Assembly (NCBI GenBank): GCA_025667525.1
Contig: CM046874.1
Location: forward strand, 427,140,400 to 427,204,399
Origin: Glebionis coronaria
Lineage: Eukaryota > Streptophyta > Magnoliopsida > Asterales > Asteraceae
DNA length: 64,000 bases
Direction: 5' to 3'
The position numbers and the translations under genes are program-made. Within the stretch, counting starts at the first letter, position 1, and each line of letters starts with the position of its first letter. Below the pieces are notes generated by a model that made no database searches, had not been told where the DNA came from, and saw nothing but the letters and a program-made list of their open reading frames with translations. Shown here one piece after another: positions 11,640 through 25,526 of this stretch.

Positions 11640-13080
11640 CCTACAACTCACTAGTTGTAGGGGTGCCCTTTTTGTCCAAAAATACCAAGTGATTCTGTCT
11701 AAAAAAGCAAGTCAAAAAGTCAAAGCAATGGGAACACTTTCCCACTGAAAGTTCCCACTGATAGTGTTATTTGTTTATCAGCTTATTAATAAGCACTTCT
11801 AGCTTATTCTATTGTGCAACAACTTATTTTTTATTATAGAACTTAATATTTTAAGCTTATAAGTCAGTTTTGAAGTTTACAGCTTTTGGTTTTAGCTTTT
11901 GACTAGAAAACGACTATTTTGTCTTTTTCAAAAACAGCTTAATGCTTTTTCCAGCTTATTGAGTATGCTTATTTGAAAACTTTTTGTTTATTAATAGTTT
12001 TGTCATTTAAAACCTTTTGCAACTTGAATCAGCTCTTGAAGTGGTCTAGAACTCAAAAATGACTATTTTGTCGTTTTGTGTAGAGAGCTTTGGCTTATTG
12101 CAGGCTTATTTCTTGAGCTTTTTCAAAAATTCTTTTTACAAACAGCTTTATAATCTCATAAGAAGGATGTATGTCAAATTTCAGATTATGGCATTAGCTT
12201 ATGGCTTAATGGACCAAAAAGCCCATTAAGAATAAGTTGTTTGCTTATTAAGTTGTGATAAGCACTGATTCAGCTTTTGGGCCTTTAGAGTTTCGTGTTT
12301 AAAATTGAATTTTAATCTAGACTGGAACTTTCAGCTTATTTGGTTGACTTTTTGCTTATTGGGCCAAAAAGTCCATTGGACTTGGACTATTTTGACTTTT
12401 GACCCATTAGGAGGCCCAATAGCGGTAATTTGGTCATTTCACTTTCATTTTCTGTTTATTTAAGTTGAAATAAAGTAGTTTGCAAGTTTTTAGAATTTTT
12501 TGTAAATTTTGATTTTTTAATATTATTGTATTATTTAATTTTAATTTTTAATCATTTTAAAAAGTTTTAGTTGGTTTTAAATTTTTCAAAAATACTTTTT
12601 AGTTTAATTAAGTTATTTTACAGGTTTACAAATTGAGAAATCTTATTTTCGGCTTTCTATTAATTAAATTGATTTTTAGGGCTTTAGTTAGCATTAAAAA
12701 ATATTATTTAACTAAATAAAAGGTTTGAGTAAGTTTTGATTTTTTGTAAACTCTAATTGCATTTTTTAGGATTTATTGTGATTTTCTAGGAATTTTTAGG
12801 ATAATAATTAAATTTCGTCACGTTTTACGGTTTTACGTTCACATCATTCGTCATAGTTTAATTTTATGCGTCATCGTCATCATTTCTTTCTCATTTTTTT
12901 CTTAATATTAATCACAAACTTAATCAAGTCTTAACACACACACCAAGCCTCCTTGAGAACGATCCCACACAAAGCATCATAAGTGTTTACGTTTTCCTAA
13001 ACGTACGCTTAATACTTACCGCTTTTGCCTCGTTTTCCTAAACGAGTGTGAAATTACAACTATCATACCACATTACAATT
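11640..13080 (+). repeat. Partial, diverged Athila LTR in inverted orientation
   Basis: The + strand here aligns with the minus strand of 7722-9200. Shared landmarks include a phrase on 'cttttgggcctttagag' (near 12278 here), the block around 'ctagaactc' plus 'gactattttgtc' (12045-12075 against 8820-8860), and the terminal block 'cttaatacttaccgctttt' (13008-13026). No primer binding site follows 13080, so this is a 3' or solo LTR remnant. U3 is missing or not recognisable. The 11556-11640 spacer shows nothing. Confidence 0.6.
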
Positions 13081-13136
13081 GTCTACTTGGTTCAGTTGTA
13101 TAGCATTCGAGTTTAATTCAATATGAAATTATGTTT

Positions 13137-15273
<2,137 letters not shown>

Positions 15274-18200
15274 TAAGATATGATTACCCTATACAAACCC
15301 TTAAACTAAGAATGTAGAATCCCTAGAAGTCATAAACATAACATATAAGACCTATAATAAGTGTATATGATGATATAAACCCTAATAACCTAAGATAGAA
15401 AGTCATTAGGATTAGTAATCTAAAAACCCTTATATTAAGCATTCTACATAGAATCAATACCTAGTCTTTTAGGACAAGTCTAAAAACACTCATAGCATTA
15501 CATTACGGTTATAAGATTATATTAAGACAATGTAAAAGTACACTAAAGTAAAAGGTACAAGATTTCAATGCATGACTTATAAGTTAGGTCAAAATAGGTA
15601 TTTTTACTCTTTAGACATGTTTACTTAGAATAACCCATTAAACCAAGTGTGGAACCACTTTAGATACTTAAAAAACAATTTCTAAGACCTAAATTGAGTT
15701 TACATCAGTAGCTAAGTGAAGGATAATGGCTTCTACAAAGATTTAACCCTAGATCATTAGAAACCCTAATCTACTTAGGTTATCTTCCCAATTTCACTTT
15801 AAACCTTTGTTAAACTTCAAACCAAGAACCTAAACTTTCTAATCACAATGTATGAACCCTAAGTATACCTTAATCCATCACTAATCACATTTCTAAACCC
15901 TTAATAACTAAAATCACAAACCATAAAGTTACAAGCCCTAGTTTTAGATCTGGTTTGGGTTTTCCCTCCAAAACTTGATTTAAACAGTTTCCCTCCCATT
16001 CTAAGTCTGAAGTTAGATATTTGGAAGATATTTTAGGCATTCTAGAAGAACTTTAAGCTGCTGGATCACCTCCTTGTAAATGTAGAATCACCATTCTTAT
16101 CATAACCTTGCCGTGAACCATTTCAAGCCAAAACGTTAGATATTGTTGATCCTAGACTCTACAAACTTCCATAGACCTTATATATCATTCCTTAGTCACT
16201 GACCTATCCATCTTACACGTTTCAAGGCCAAACTTGGAGCCTAAGTGTTGGAATACTATACACAACCTTAAGAGTTGCACCCTTTTTTCTCTCTACCTCA
16301 ACACCCATTCTGATATTCACTTATATAAACATCCTAGAACTCTTATAAGACCAAAAACTAGGTCTAGAAGGAAGCTCTTGAAGCTTTGGTAGCAAGTAGT
16401 GTTCATAGGAATCCAAAAGGAGCCATTTTGGAGGTACCTAGGTAATCCCTATGTTAACTAAGCTTTGATCTTGTTATTATGTTTTCTTAGACTTTTTATA
16501 ATGTTTATAGGATTTTAGGAAACTAATATAAAAGAAATTAGATCATATGATCATTTAAAATGAAAGTTATAAGCTAAAGATGTCTTAAAACCCTAGTTTT
16601 GTAATTTACATGAAATAATGAGCAAAAACCTATTTCAAAAGCAATAATTATGGAGAAATGTTTTTATTATGATTATAAATGTGTTTCAAAACTTTTTCCT
16701 AAGTTCCTAGATCATTTGAAGTATTTTTAAGCTTCTTATGTGATTTTAAACAAGTATAGGGACTAAAATTATCATTTTTGAAACTATAAACATTTTGAGC
16801 CAAAATTGTCATTTTGTCAAAGTTAAAACTATAAGTATTAATATTGTTAAGTTTCAAACCTTAAGGTTAATATTTGAAGGCTGAAAATGTAAATATTAAA
16901 ACTATATACTTTAGTGGGTTAAAAGTGTAAATATGCTAAACTAATAATATATGTGCTAAAAAGGTAAATATTCTAAACTTAGAAACTTTAAGGATCATTT
17001 TGGTCATTTATGAAACTATATGGGTAAAATTTATATAATAGAACCTATTTTCTAAAGTTATATAAACTAGAAGGACTATTTTCGCCAATTATGGAAACTA
17101 AATGATGAAAAATATAATAATAAAAGAACATACTAATCTTTGAAGAAATTTCTAATATTAATGTATCGTATTAGTAGGGAGCTTTGTGAAAATATGTTTC
17201 ATCTCGATATTACGTTCTGACTGAGTGGTTGGGTTTACGATTTAAAGTGCCCTCGCTCCTCAAACATTTATATAATGGCTTCTGAGCATTATGGCCAAAC
17301 AATGACGCCATAATTATGAAAAATTGTAAAACCAAGAACACACAATTAATACTTAAGAATATTGAACTCAAAAATCAAAGACTTGGTACTATACAAAATA
17401 TGTTTTATTTAGGTTTGTGTGACACCAAGTTCTTGTTTGCTAGCCCAAGTTGTTCTTTGTGATATAAATATGCGAAGATACATAAATACTGGATAAAAGT
17501 TGAGTTCATAGCCTTACTAAAGTATACTACTTTCAATGGGGGATATATGCTAAACTGGAATACAAGTGTTTTTGGTATGCTTCCCAGATATGTTTATTGA
17601 CACTATGTTTACTGTTGCCTTGAAAGTCCCTTTTTAATTATGAACCGCTAATCATTTCATGAAAATGAGCGATAATATCGTAAATAGTACTATTTGGGGA
17701 CTAACATCCCCTGTTTGGGCAAGTCGCACTTGCTAGCACCTTAGTGGTCAAACATACATAATTTATTTTGCTATGCAAGATAGTTTGGCAGACTTCCTCA
17801 TAAGGGTAATTGTTGGTTTCTGATATGTCTAGCCGCGGTATCATGAGCTTAGTGCAGTAATTCATTAATTTGTTTTGTGAGTGAATAACAATGTAGCTCA
17901 GGGAAAAGGATCTTGTATTCAAAAATAATATCAAACCTATGAATTCACTCAACCATTATGTTGATTTTAATCATATATTTCAAGTGTTGAAAACTGATAG
18001 GACGGAGAAACATAATGATGACGTAGAGAGATATATACTTGGGAATTTTTATCATTCAAACCTATTTTCTAGATATCGGGAACCTATGAAGTACAGAGTA
18101 TGTACAATTATTTTATTAAAAATCTATGATTTTGAATGATAATTGATAATAAATGAATAATGTTTATTAAAACGCTCTTTCGAGTTATTATCTATATTGT

Positions 18201-18274
18201 TGTGACTTTTATCCCATGAAGTAATACCACAAATTTATTGTTCGCTGCGTCAAGGTAAAGACGGGGGTGTTAGA
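15274..18274 (+). repeat. Degraded chromovirus-type LTR
   Basis: The 3' half is supported by landmarks shared with the 3.4-kb LTR at 34225-37632: GAGTTCATAGCC (17502-17513), an 18-base match 'atagtactatttggggac' (17684-17701), a stem-loop after 'gaattcactc' (17949-17964) and the end 'gggggtgttaga' (18263-18274). Spacing of these marks in the intact LTR predicts a start near 15.2-15.3 kb, next to the CACTA end. The 15274-17160 part is AT-rich, non-coding and only weakly similar. No primer binding site follows, so it is a 3' or solo LTR. Confidence 0.45.
17949..17964 (+). other. Stem-loop of the LTR 3' region (degraded LTR)
   Basis: TCAAC-CATTAT-GTTGA, preceded by 'gaattcac'. It occupies the same place, about 320 bp from the LTR end, as stem-loops with other stem sequences at 23278, 37329 and 58638. 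Confidence 0.5.
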
Positions 18275-20027
18275 CAATGAAAAAAATGGAGAATTGGTAC
18301 TTGGATGCGAAACTTAACTGACAAATTGGATATTTTCCACCTTACTGTTCCTTATCTAGTAATTACTATAAACAATATCAGGACTGATTGCCACTTTGTT
18401 TTGGTATAAGCAGCCTCAGTATATACCAACTATCCAAAAATCCATCACCGGCTCCAAATATGAAAACTTTTGAGGTCTAGTAACCATTTATTACCTCTTA
18501 AACCTTTGTGCATGACTTCTTGCAAGAACATTAGTAGGTCAAAATGGAGCATTAAACCTTGTAACTTGGCTTTACTAAATGGTTGATTATTATTGTACTA
18601 ATGTAATCTTCTAACCTCTATTACTACATTAACTATCCATCAAACTCAGTATAAGTGACTGAATACGCGTCCATTGGTAGACCTTGGACTTTTTTATTTC
18701 CATGAAAAAAGTATTTGTTATGGCCCCCCAACTCAAACTTCGAAGGGTACCTGAACCATTGTTGTTCTTGAAATCTACTTATCAGCTCCTTCAATCAAAG
18801 GATTAGTATTGTAAAACTACTGAAGTGCCATCTTCAATACAATTCAACATCTGACATATTTAGTATTCTACACCGTGTTTATAGAGCGTCCACTTTCGAA
18901 GGTTTCAGCAACATGTGATACAATAGAAACTGTTGTCAATAAGTATAATCAAAGTAATCACTAACGTGGTGGTTCCACAAATTAATGAAAGCGAAAATTT
19001 ACCTTCAGTGACATAGTTTACAGTCGATATTCCCATGAGTGCTGGAACTACTTTGTTGATGATTCTTACGTTTTCCTATGACAAAAATATATACAACAGT
19101 GAAGTGTAAATAATATACATCTTGCATAGACGGTAACATACTTATAAAGCAAGTATCTTTATACATGTGAATTCAAAACTTAACATACCTTCTCATGAAA
19201 ACGCTCATGCTGCTTATATGTACGCGACACATAGTATCTCATTATGAAACTCATAAAAAGATGGATTCAAGAGAACGCATTCTGGGAAACGACATATGCG
19301 ACTATCACCATGAGTAGATACATCACTGATTTTCTCCCCTTTCTTGCCTAGTTGATAATTCTTGTATGAACGATTCTTCAGCTTAATTTCAAGCATACCA
19401 TGGCCAACGCTTGGAAAAGTCCAATACAGCCCATGGCCCTTTTTCTCTAAATTTCATTCCAAACAAAGCACTTAACATAGAATATTCAAAGTTTCAAACA
19501 GCAAGAAATATTTCACCCTCAAAATTAAGTTTTTTTCTAACTTGGAGGGTGTTTGGATTTGCTTATTTCTTAATCTTATTAGGTAGTTTCAAGCAAAAAT
19601 GGTTTATGGTTACTTTTTTTAGCTTAGGGGATGTTTGTGGTGACCTTTTTATAAACATATTGAACTAAAAAATTTCTTATATGAAATTGATTGAAAAAAT
19701 TCAGCAAATAATTATCTTTTTCGCTTTTCTTACATAGTAATAAGCAATCCCAAAAATGATCACGGTTGTTTTTGGATTTTATAACTAAACCTATGTATAA
19801 CAATAGCGTGTGACTTACAAATTTTCATATTCCGGCTACAGATTATCCAAATATATCATCAGAAAACATGTAATTTGATCGCTGAATTTGTGCATTAAGA
19901 TACAAAGTCATTACAACATGTATGTATTCTGGCTATATAATTTTGTTTTTACGAAGTTAAGCAAACTATAAAAGTTTTTAGGAAGGTAAGAAAAACTTAG
20001 CAATATGAAAAAAAATTAGTATTAAAG
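18275..20027 (-). pseudogene. Unrecognised gene-like fragments in unique DNA
   Basis: This stretch does not resemble the surrounding retrotransposons. On the minus strand, 19396-19214 encodes a peptide starting MLEIKLKNRSYKNYQLGKKG. Further along, 19078-19006 is bounded by an acceptor-like TCATAG and a donor-like GAAG/GTAAAT and would encode NVRIINKVVPALMGIS and onward. A likely one-base shift near 19235 separates two parts of the first segment. I do not recognise the protein. It may be a decayed host gene or a gene fragment carried by a transposon. The rest of the stretch shows nothing clear. Confidence 0.3.
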
Positions 20028-20607
20028 AAGTTAAGAAAAGCTCGGAGGATCTGCAGTGCAATTTTTCTGTGTTGGCAGATCTGTTTGGTTGAGTTATCTA
20101 GTGTATTTAGAGGATCTGCAGTGCAAGGGTATGCATAGTTATATTATAACGGTGTTTGATGCAATCATCTCAGCACTGCCAGTTTATTTTCATCCAATTA
20201 TTTGTGTGTTTCAGAGGACCACAATTGAGGTATTTGATATTCAGTCTAATCAGTGTGGTGAGACTATATTCTATTAGGCAGTTCAAGTATCTGATCTTTA
20301 ATGTTTTACGTAGTGTTTGAGGATTGAATTATACTGATAGGTTTAGTGGCAATAGTTTAATTATTTATGAGTCAGTTGACTGTTTAGTCCCTTTTTCCCA
20401 CCTGATGTGAGTTCTACTTGAGAATGTGGGGCGTGGAATATCGGTTAGTTTCTTAGTTTTAGTTTTCTCAAGTTTACTAATTCGTATTATTCAAACTTAT
20501 ATCTTTTAATCCAACATGAAGTAGTATTAGTTCAACGTAAACTATATAAATGATTTACTTATATAGTATGCAAACCTAACATCCATTAAAAGATATAATA
20601 TGAAAGC
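20028..20607. repeat. Tandem duplication, unit A, left part
   Basis: This 580-bp segment matches 32714-33286, starting at the 'gaaaagctc-gagga' phrase. Unit A continues at 32220 after the Tekay insertion. The last five bases, AAAGC (20603-20607), are the target duplication of that insertion. Function unknown. Confidence 0.8.
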
Positions 20608-21097
20608 TGTAAAACCCGCATGCTTTTACCATGAACAATATACTTATAATCGTACATTAAAAGTTTCCTTTTTTTTAACATGAATACGTTTCACGTATAT
20701 AAATTACAAGAACTACGTACGTGTTATTACATGATAAGTATTAAGTACGTAATAATGCACGATAATTATTATGAATAATAACTAAAATCACGAACATGAA
20801 ATCATGAACGTAAGAATCACGAACATATAGTTATGTATTTACGTATATTATTATTACGATTACGTACAAGTATTTATAAGAACACGAATATTTGATAATA
20901 GCGTAACGTAAATACGAGCACACGACCACGTAAATAATTAGAACACGGAAAACCTACGGGTTTCCCTTGGTGGGCCCTACAAGCCGCGTCAACAAGGAGA
21001 AGAGGGGCCCAACCCATGTTTGATGTTACTAAAATAACAATTATGGAAAACATTATTCATTCACAAAAGAATTTTTAGAAAATAATTAAAACCCTAA

Positions 21098-21099
<2 letters not shown>

Positions 21100-21143
<44 letters not shown>
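21100..21143. repeat. (CT)n microsatellite in the 5' LTR
   Basis: About 22 CT units, at the same LTR position as the much longer tract at 29456-29704. Confidence 0.95.
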
Positions 21144-21145
<2 letters not shown>

Positions 21146-21403
21146 GGCCGGCGGCTACATCACCACATAAGGGTGGTGGGTTGATTTTGTTCAAGAAATA
21201 TTTAGAACGTGTTCGGGTATTCATCCTCCATTTATTCCACGTGTTTTGGTAATCCGAAAACTTTTCTTTTTAATTCTTTTTTTCGTTTTTATGCACATAT
21301 GATCATGGGGATTTAAAAACAAGATTAATAACATGCTAATAATCACGGGAGGGAAAATTAATTAGGGTGTTTTCTGTTTTGCTTGTCTCGGCCGCCATAC
21401 AAA

Positions 21404-21581
21404 CCAAGAGTCCCAATACTCTTGGCGCCGTTTGGTTCACAACACCAACCAAGACCTAGGTCTTGGTGGTGTTTGGCTCGGTCACCAGCAGGGACAAGAC
21501 ACCCCGACTTGCGTCGGGGGTGTCTTGGTGTTTGTTTTGGTCTCGGCAGCAACACAGCCCTACCACCGGCTTAAGCCGGTG
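21404..21581 (+). other. Cluster of strong hairpins in the Tekay LTR
   Basis: Four inverted repeats follow one another: CCAAGAG...CTCTTGG (21404-21425), a near-perfect palindrome centred on CCTAGG (about 21441-21472), a 14-bp stem with loop TTGC (21495-21527), and the perfect palindrome CACCGGCTTAAGCCGGTG (21563-21580). All recur in the 3' LTR (29969-30147) with some changes. Confidence 0.7.
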
Positions 21582-23277
21582 CCTATTTTAGACAAGCAGG
21601 GGGAACCACGCGCTGGCAGCAGGGGCCACCGACGCACTGTCGGTGGGAACCCTTGTGGTGTCAGCGGCTGGCCTAAAAGGAGAAAGACCGCCGGCAGCAG
21701 CCGATGGCAGTGTGCCGAGAGCATGGCAACCAGCTTAGGCCGGTTTGCCACTGATTTCGGGTGGGTTTGGTTCGGCCGGTTCACGGGTTCACAGGTCGGT
21801 TCGCGATATGTTTTAATAAAATAATACATGGGTTCGGTCTATTATTTTTTTTACAAGTTTAATAGTTTTACAAGTATATTTATTTTACAAGTTAATTAAA
21901 TTAATTTAACATGGCATATTATTAATTTAATTAAAACATGGACTTTTATGTAATTTATATTATAGTAATTAATTATTAAAACATGACATATAATTAATTA
22001 ATTTTCACGACTTAGGTTATATTAATATAAAAACGTAATACATGTTTAACCTAAGTATTTTATACACTTTAATTTAATTAAAACATGATTATATTTAATT
22101 AAATCGTATAACATATACTTTATTTAATTAACATGTTATAATTAATAAACTATCCTATTAATCATATGACTTAGTATATTTAATCAGTAAAACTTAAGCT
22201 TATCTTATTAGCTTATTAATCCAGCTTATTTCTAATTATGGAAACTTTCTATTTTAGGAAACTTACAATTTTTAGAAACTTTCAATTTTTAAAAACTTAT
22301 CTTATTTAAGCAATTAATTTGTTTTTGGAAACTTTCTATTTTTGTAAACTTTCTATTTTAGGAAACCTGTTAGTTTTAGGAAGTTACTTATTATTACACA
22401 ACAGGTATAATAATACAAGAATATCAATTAATACTTAATCAGAAGACTTAAAACACATGATAAATACAGTATAACATCAGAATCAGTAAAACAAGACTAA
22501 AAGATATAAAACAAGTCAAGACATACTATAATCAGTTACGTACGCAGTAAACAGACTACTTATACATGTACCCTTTTATGTAGCATTAGTGAGATCGGAG
22601 TAGGAATTCCTTTCGTTCTTCTTTTCCGTTCACTGGACACAAGGTACAGATTCTCCGTCCTTCAATATGGACATTCTTTCCTTATTAGGATTCCCCGTAT
22701 GCAGCCAACTGTTTTCCCAGTATATGTTTTATATGTTTTGATTTTCTTATGTTTAATTTAAATGCCTAATCCATATACATGCATGACCAGTTCCACCTAG
22801 TTATGGAGGTACCATAACCATAACACTGGAGGCACCGGTGTTATGACTTCACCACGGCGGAGTGATAGCTCGTGGCGTCCCTTTCAGCTTTTGGCCATAT
22901 TATTATATTATCATGTGAGGCGTATGGGTGCATCCTAGGTTACATGTTTTAGCAGATTATTTAGGTGAATGTGGTGTGTGCCTTGCATCCTTCACAAGGA
23001 CTTGATCCCTCCTACCCAAACTTATATTAATTGGAGGCAACCCCTCTAATTGCATGATGAGGTCACCCCTCCAAGTATTCCTGCACGTTGATATTTCATG
23101 ACCTATATTGGCTTAATGGTTAACATGTTAAACAGTTTTTATAAGATAAAAATAAGGCTTTTCAAACTATAAAACTAGTTTTACTAAGTTATACCAGGTT
23201 TTCCAGGACTTAATCAATTCCGCTGCTATATGTTGTATATACTTATGTTATTCAATCTATGCTTGTATATCCGTGCA

Positions 23278-23294
23278 CTGAGCGTTATGCTCAG
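23278..23294 (+). other. Stem-loop of the LTR 3' region (Tekay 5' LTR)
   Basis: CTGAGC-GTTAT-GCTCAG, 344 bp from its start to the LTR end, followed after about 30 bases by 'cggcaggtact'. The 3' LTR copy (31872-31888) keeps a 5-bp stem, CTGAG/CTCAG. See the equivalent elements at 17949, 37329 and 58638. Confidence 0.55.
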
Positions 23295-23626
23295 CCGTTT
23301 TCCTTTCATGTTACCAAACGGCAGGTACTAAAGGGCGCTCGTAGACTCTAAGCGTACGAGCATATGGATTGGAAGCTTTCTAGCCTTCATTACTTTATGC
23401 ATTTCATCATACATTTTGCTACTTATTTCTATGGACATTGTTTAGTCCTTTTCCTTTACAGTACTTATGTTTGTGTGTGATGAGCTTATAATTTGGGGTA
23501 CCAATGTTTGTTTCTGGTATTTCCTTTATGGTCATGTAATGTTTAAGATATTTTTCCTTGTATGCTTTGATGACACGCCATAATCACGTGTGACATTCCT
23601 TTTACCAAAATGGGGTGTTACAATTA

Positions 23627-23640
23627 TGGTATCAGAGACA
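23627..23640 (+). other. Primer binding site of the Tekay-type element
   Basis: TGGTATCAGAGACA, close to the initiator-Met tRNA complement TGGTATCAGAGC used by many plant LTR elements. It is five bases after the LTR end. Confidence 0.85.
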
Positions 23641-24795
23641 AGGCTTCGACCTGTAGTCTCTCAAAACACGACCTGTGATTAGTGGGTATTCACTATGGTC
23701 TTCCTAGAACTGACAGTCGGTTTTCATGCATTCATTGTTTTCATGCATTCATATATATGTCATTGTCGTAGGATTCTGACTAAGTAGTGGTTGGTACAGG
23801 ACTGACCCTATTTAGTCGCATGTGCTTTTATCGAAACTTTTAACTTTGGGACCGACTCATTGGCGTCCCCTTGCCATGTCTTTTGTTTTGGACGAAATGG
23901 GCATAGGCGTTCACTCTCACGCATATAAAAGTTTTCATAAAACAACATCATGCATTCATGTATAGTTTTCCTGCATAAAATTTTTCTCATGATTTATTGG
24001 TATAAATTTTTTTCATGTATATATTTTATGTTTGATCAGTTTAATCATTTATTTTGTTTTATACTTTCAGTTGATTCTCACACGCGAGCAAGAACAACTC
24101 AATGCAGCAGTCCAAGCTGCGATGCAAGCTTTGCTTCCTCAGCTGAGGAATGAAATCAGGGCTGAGGTGCAGGCTGCCAACAATCAGCAACAGCACCTAG
24201 TACCTCCTCCTCTTCCAAAAACGATGGTCACATAGCTGGAGAGATTCAACAAGCAACGTCCTCGATCCTTCGAGAGAACTGATAGCCCTAGTGAAGCTAA
24301 AAGCTGGTTGGCTCATATCAAGAAGATATTCGATGCAATGGGTTGTGACCCCGTATTCAAGTTGAGGTTGGCCTGTTACAAGTTCGAAGGTGATGTGCTA
24401 GGATGGTGGAAGACAGTCAAGCAGTTTGAGGGAGGTGAAAATTGAGTGGCTGGTTTGACATGGGCTCAGTTCAGGGAGTTAGTGATAGGACAGTTCTTCC
24501 CCAAGGCTGAGAAAGATAAGCTGAAGAGGGAGTACAACGGAATCAGGTAGAGAGCTGGGGAGAACAGCAACGAGTTCATGCAGCGCTTTCTTCGTTTTGC
24601 TGGTTTTCTTGGCGCATCAGCAGGTACCGCCGATGAGCAAGCATACCACTTCCAGTGGGCTCTTCGTACATCAGTCGCCAACAACTTGGTGTGTGCTACT
24701 TTCAACACGGTGGCACAAGTTGCCGATGCAACACGTAAGCTGGAGATGCTGCAAGAAAGAGAAGAGTTGAGGGAAGCAGAGAGACCCGAGAAGAG

Positions 24796-24882
24796 GTAGT
24801 TATTCGTTATTCAGCGGTGACCATTCTGAATTCTTTCAGTATTATCCAATATTTATATCTCTCTTTAAACTGCATCTTTCAA
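24796..24882 (+). other. Intron-like insertion 1 in gag (87 bp)
   Basis: Donor AG/GTAGTT after the codons for ERPEK. The 3' end reads TTTCAA where TTTCAG would restore the frame with the next base G (24883), so the acceptor seems lost by one G-to-A change. T-rich and AT-rich interior. Confidence 0.6.
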
Positions 24883-25032
24883 GCAGAAGACTGGTGACCG
24901 GTCTCATCCGGCTACTCAGCAACAACCTACTCAGCCCAAGGGTAACGGTCAGACTTAAGACCGTTCAGCTACGGATAGGCGTGGCGGTAATGATAATTAC
25001 TATAACAACGCTGGAAACTCCAACAACAGCAG

Positions 25033-25107
25033 GTCCTTACACTTACTCATTTCCTTATGTTACATGTGATATTTCATAATTCTGACACATTAGCAATCTT
25101 TTACCAG
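25033..25107 (+). other. Intron-like insertion 2 in gag (75 bp)
   Basis: Donor CAG/GTCCTT and acceptor TTTTACCAG/G. Removing it joins AGC-AG to G-AAT in frame within the Asn-rich region. The interior is T-rich, unlike the flanking A/C/G-rich gag codons. Confidence 0.7.
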
Positions 25108-25172
25108 GAATCATGGTAATGGGAGGGACCAGAACCAAAGAGGTTCATAGCCTAACCGTCCAGCTATCACTG

Positions 25173-25251
25173 GTATTACATCTTACGATTTTTTTTCCGC
25201 ATTGTCCTTTTGTACCTATAAACCATGTCTCATGTATACTGTTCTTAACAG
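25173..25251 (+). other. Intron-like insertion 3 in gag (79 bp)
   Basis: Donor CTG/GTATTA and acceptor TTCTTAACAG/G with a T-run before it. Removing it joins ACT-G to GC-TCC in frame just before the first Cys motif. Confidence 0.75.
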
Positions 25252-25526
25252 GCTCCCAGCCAGCAAGGGCACCTGCTGGAGGGTATACTCACCCTCTTTG
25301 CACTACATGCAACCATAGGTAACCAGGGCCATGTCGCCGTGACAGCGACGCATGCTACAATTATGGCCTTACTGGTCATCGCATGAAGGACTGCCGCAAG
25401 GGAAAGATGGAGGGAGGGCACATCTGGACATGCTGATTCCAAGCTGCCTCCTACTAGTGGACGCGTTTATACGAATTCTCACGACAAGCCAACAAGTCTA
25501 CAGGTACCATCACTGGAATCTTATAT

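Larger units (their letters stand above)
20608..23622 (+). repeat. 5' LTR of the Tekay-type element (3,015 bp)
   Basis: Starts TGTAAAACCCGCATGC and ends GGGGTGTTACA, directly before the primer binding site at 23627. A TATA-like TATATAAAT lies near 20697. U3 (20690-20945) has many ACGT cores. A (CT)n tract is at 21100-21143, and a GC-rich block of strong hairpins at 21404-21581. The reading frames on both strands of 21358-21829 arise from this palindromic, GC-rich block and have no family match. Confidence 0.9.
24071..25526 (+). pseudogene. Tekay-type gag with three intron-like insertions, dead
   Basis: Gag (nucleic-acid-binding capsid precursor). The capsid part (24090-24795) includes motifs such as GDVLGWWKTVKQFEGG and GENSNEFMQRFLRFAGFLG. 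The basic Asn/Gln-rich region and two Cys/His motifs follow (25297-25398): CTTC...C, then CYNYGLTGHRMKDC, where the second Cys of the knuckle is Tyr. Stops lie at 24233, 24443, 24548, 24956, 25148 and 25320, mostly explicable as CAA/CAG/CGA transitions. The frame from capsid to knuckle is continuous only if three short GT...AG segments (24796-24882, 25033-25107, 25173-25251) are removed. The 5' end is unclear: 24061-24070 looks like a splice acceptor, so an upstream exon may exist. A one-base loss near 25485 breaks the join to protease. Confidence 0.85.

Noticed and set aside
21358..21829. Overlapping open frames on both strands in GC-rich DNA
   Set aside because: The block is palindromic and GC-rich inside an LTR and appears in both LTRs with frame-breaking differences, so no protein is supported.
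23640..24070. A full upstream exon and intron before gag
   Set aside because: There is a good acceptor-like TTTCAG at 24070, but no start-containing exon or donor could be chosen with confidence.
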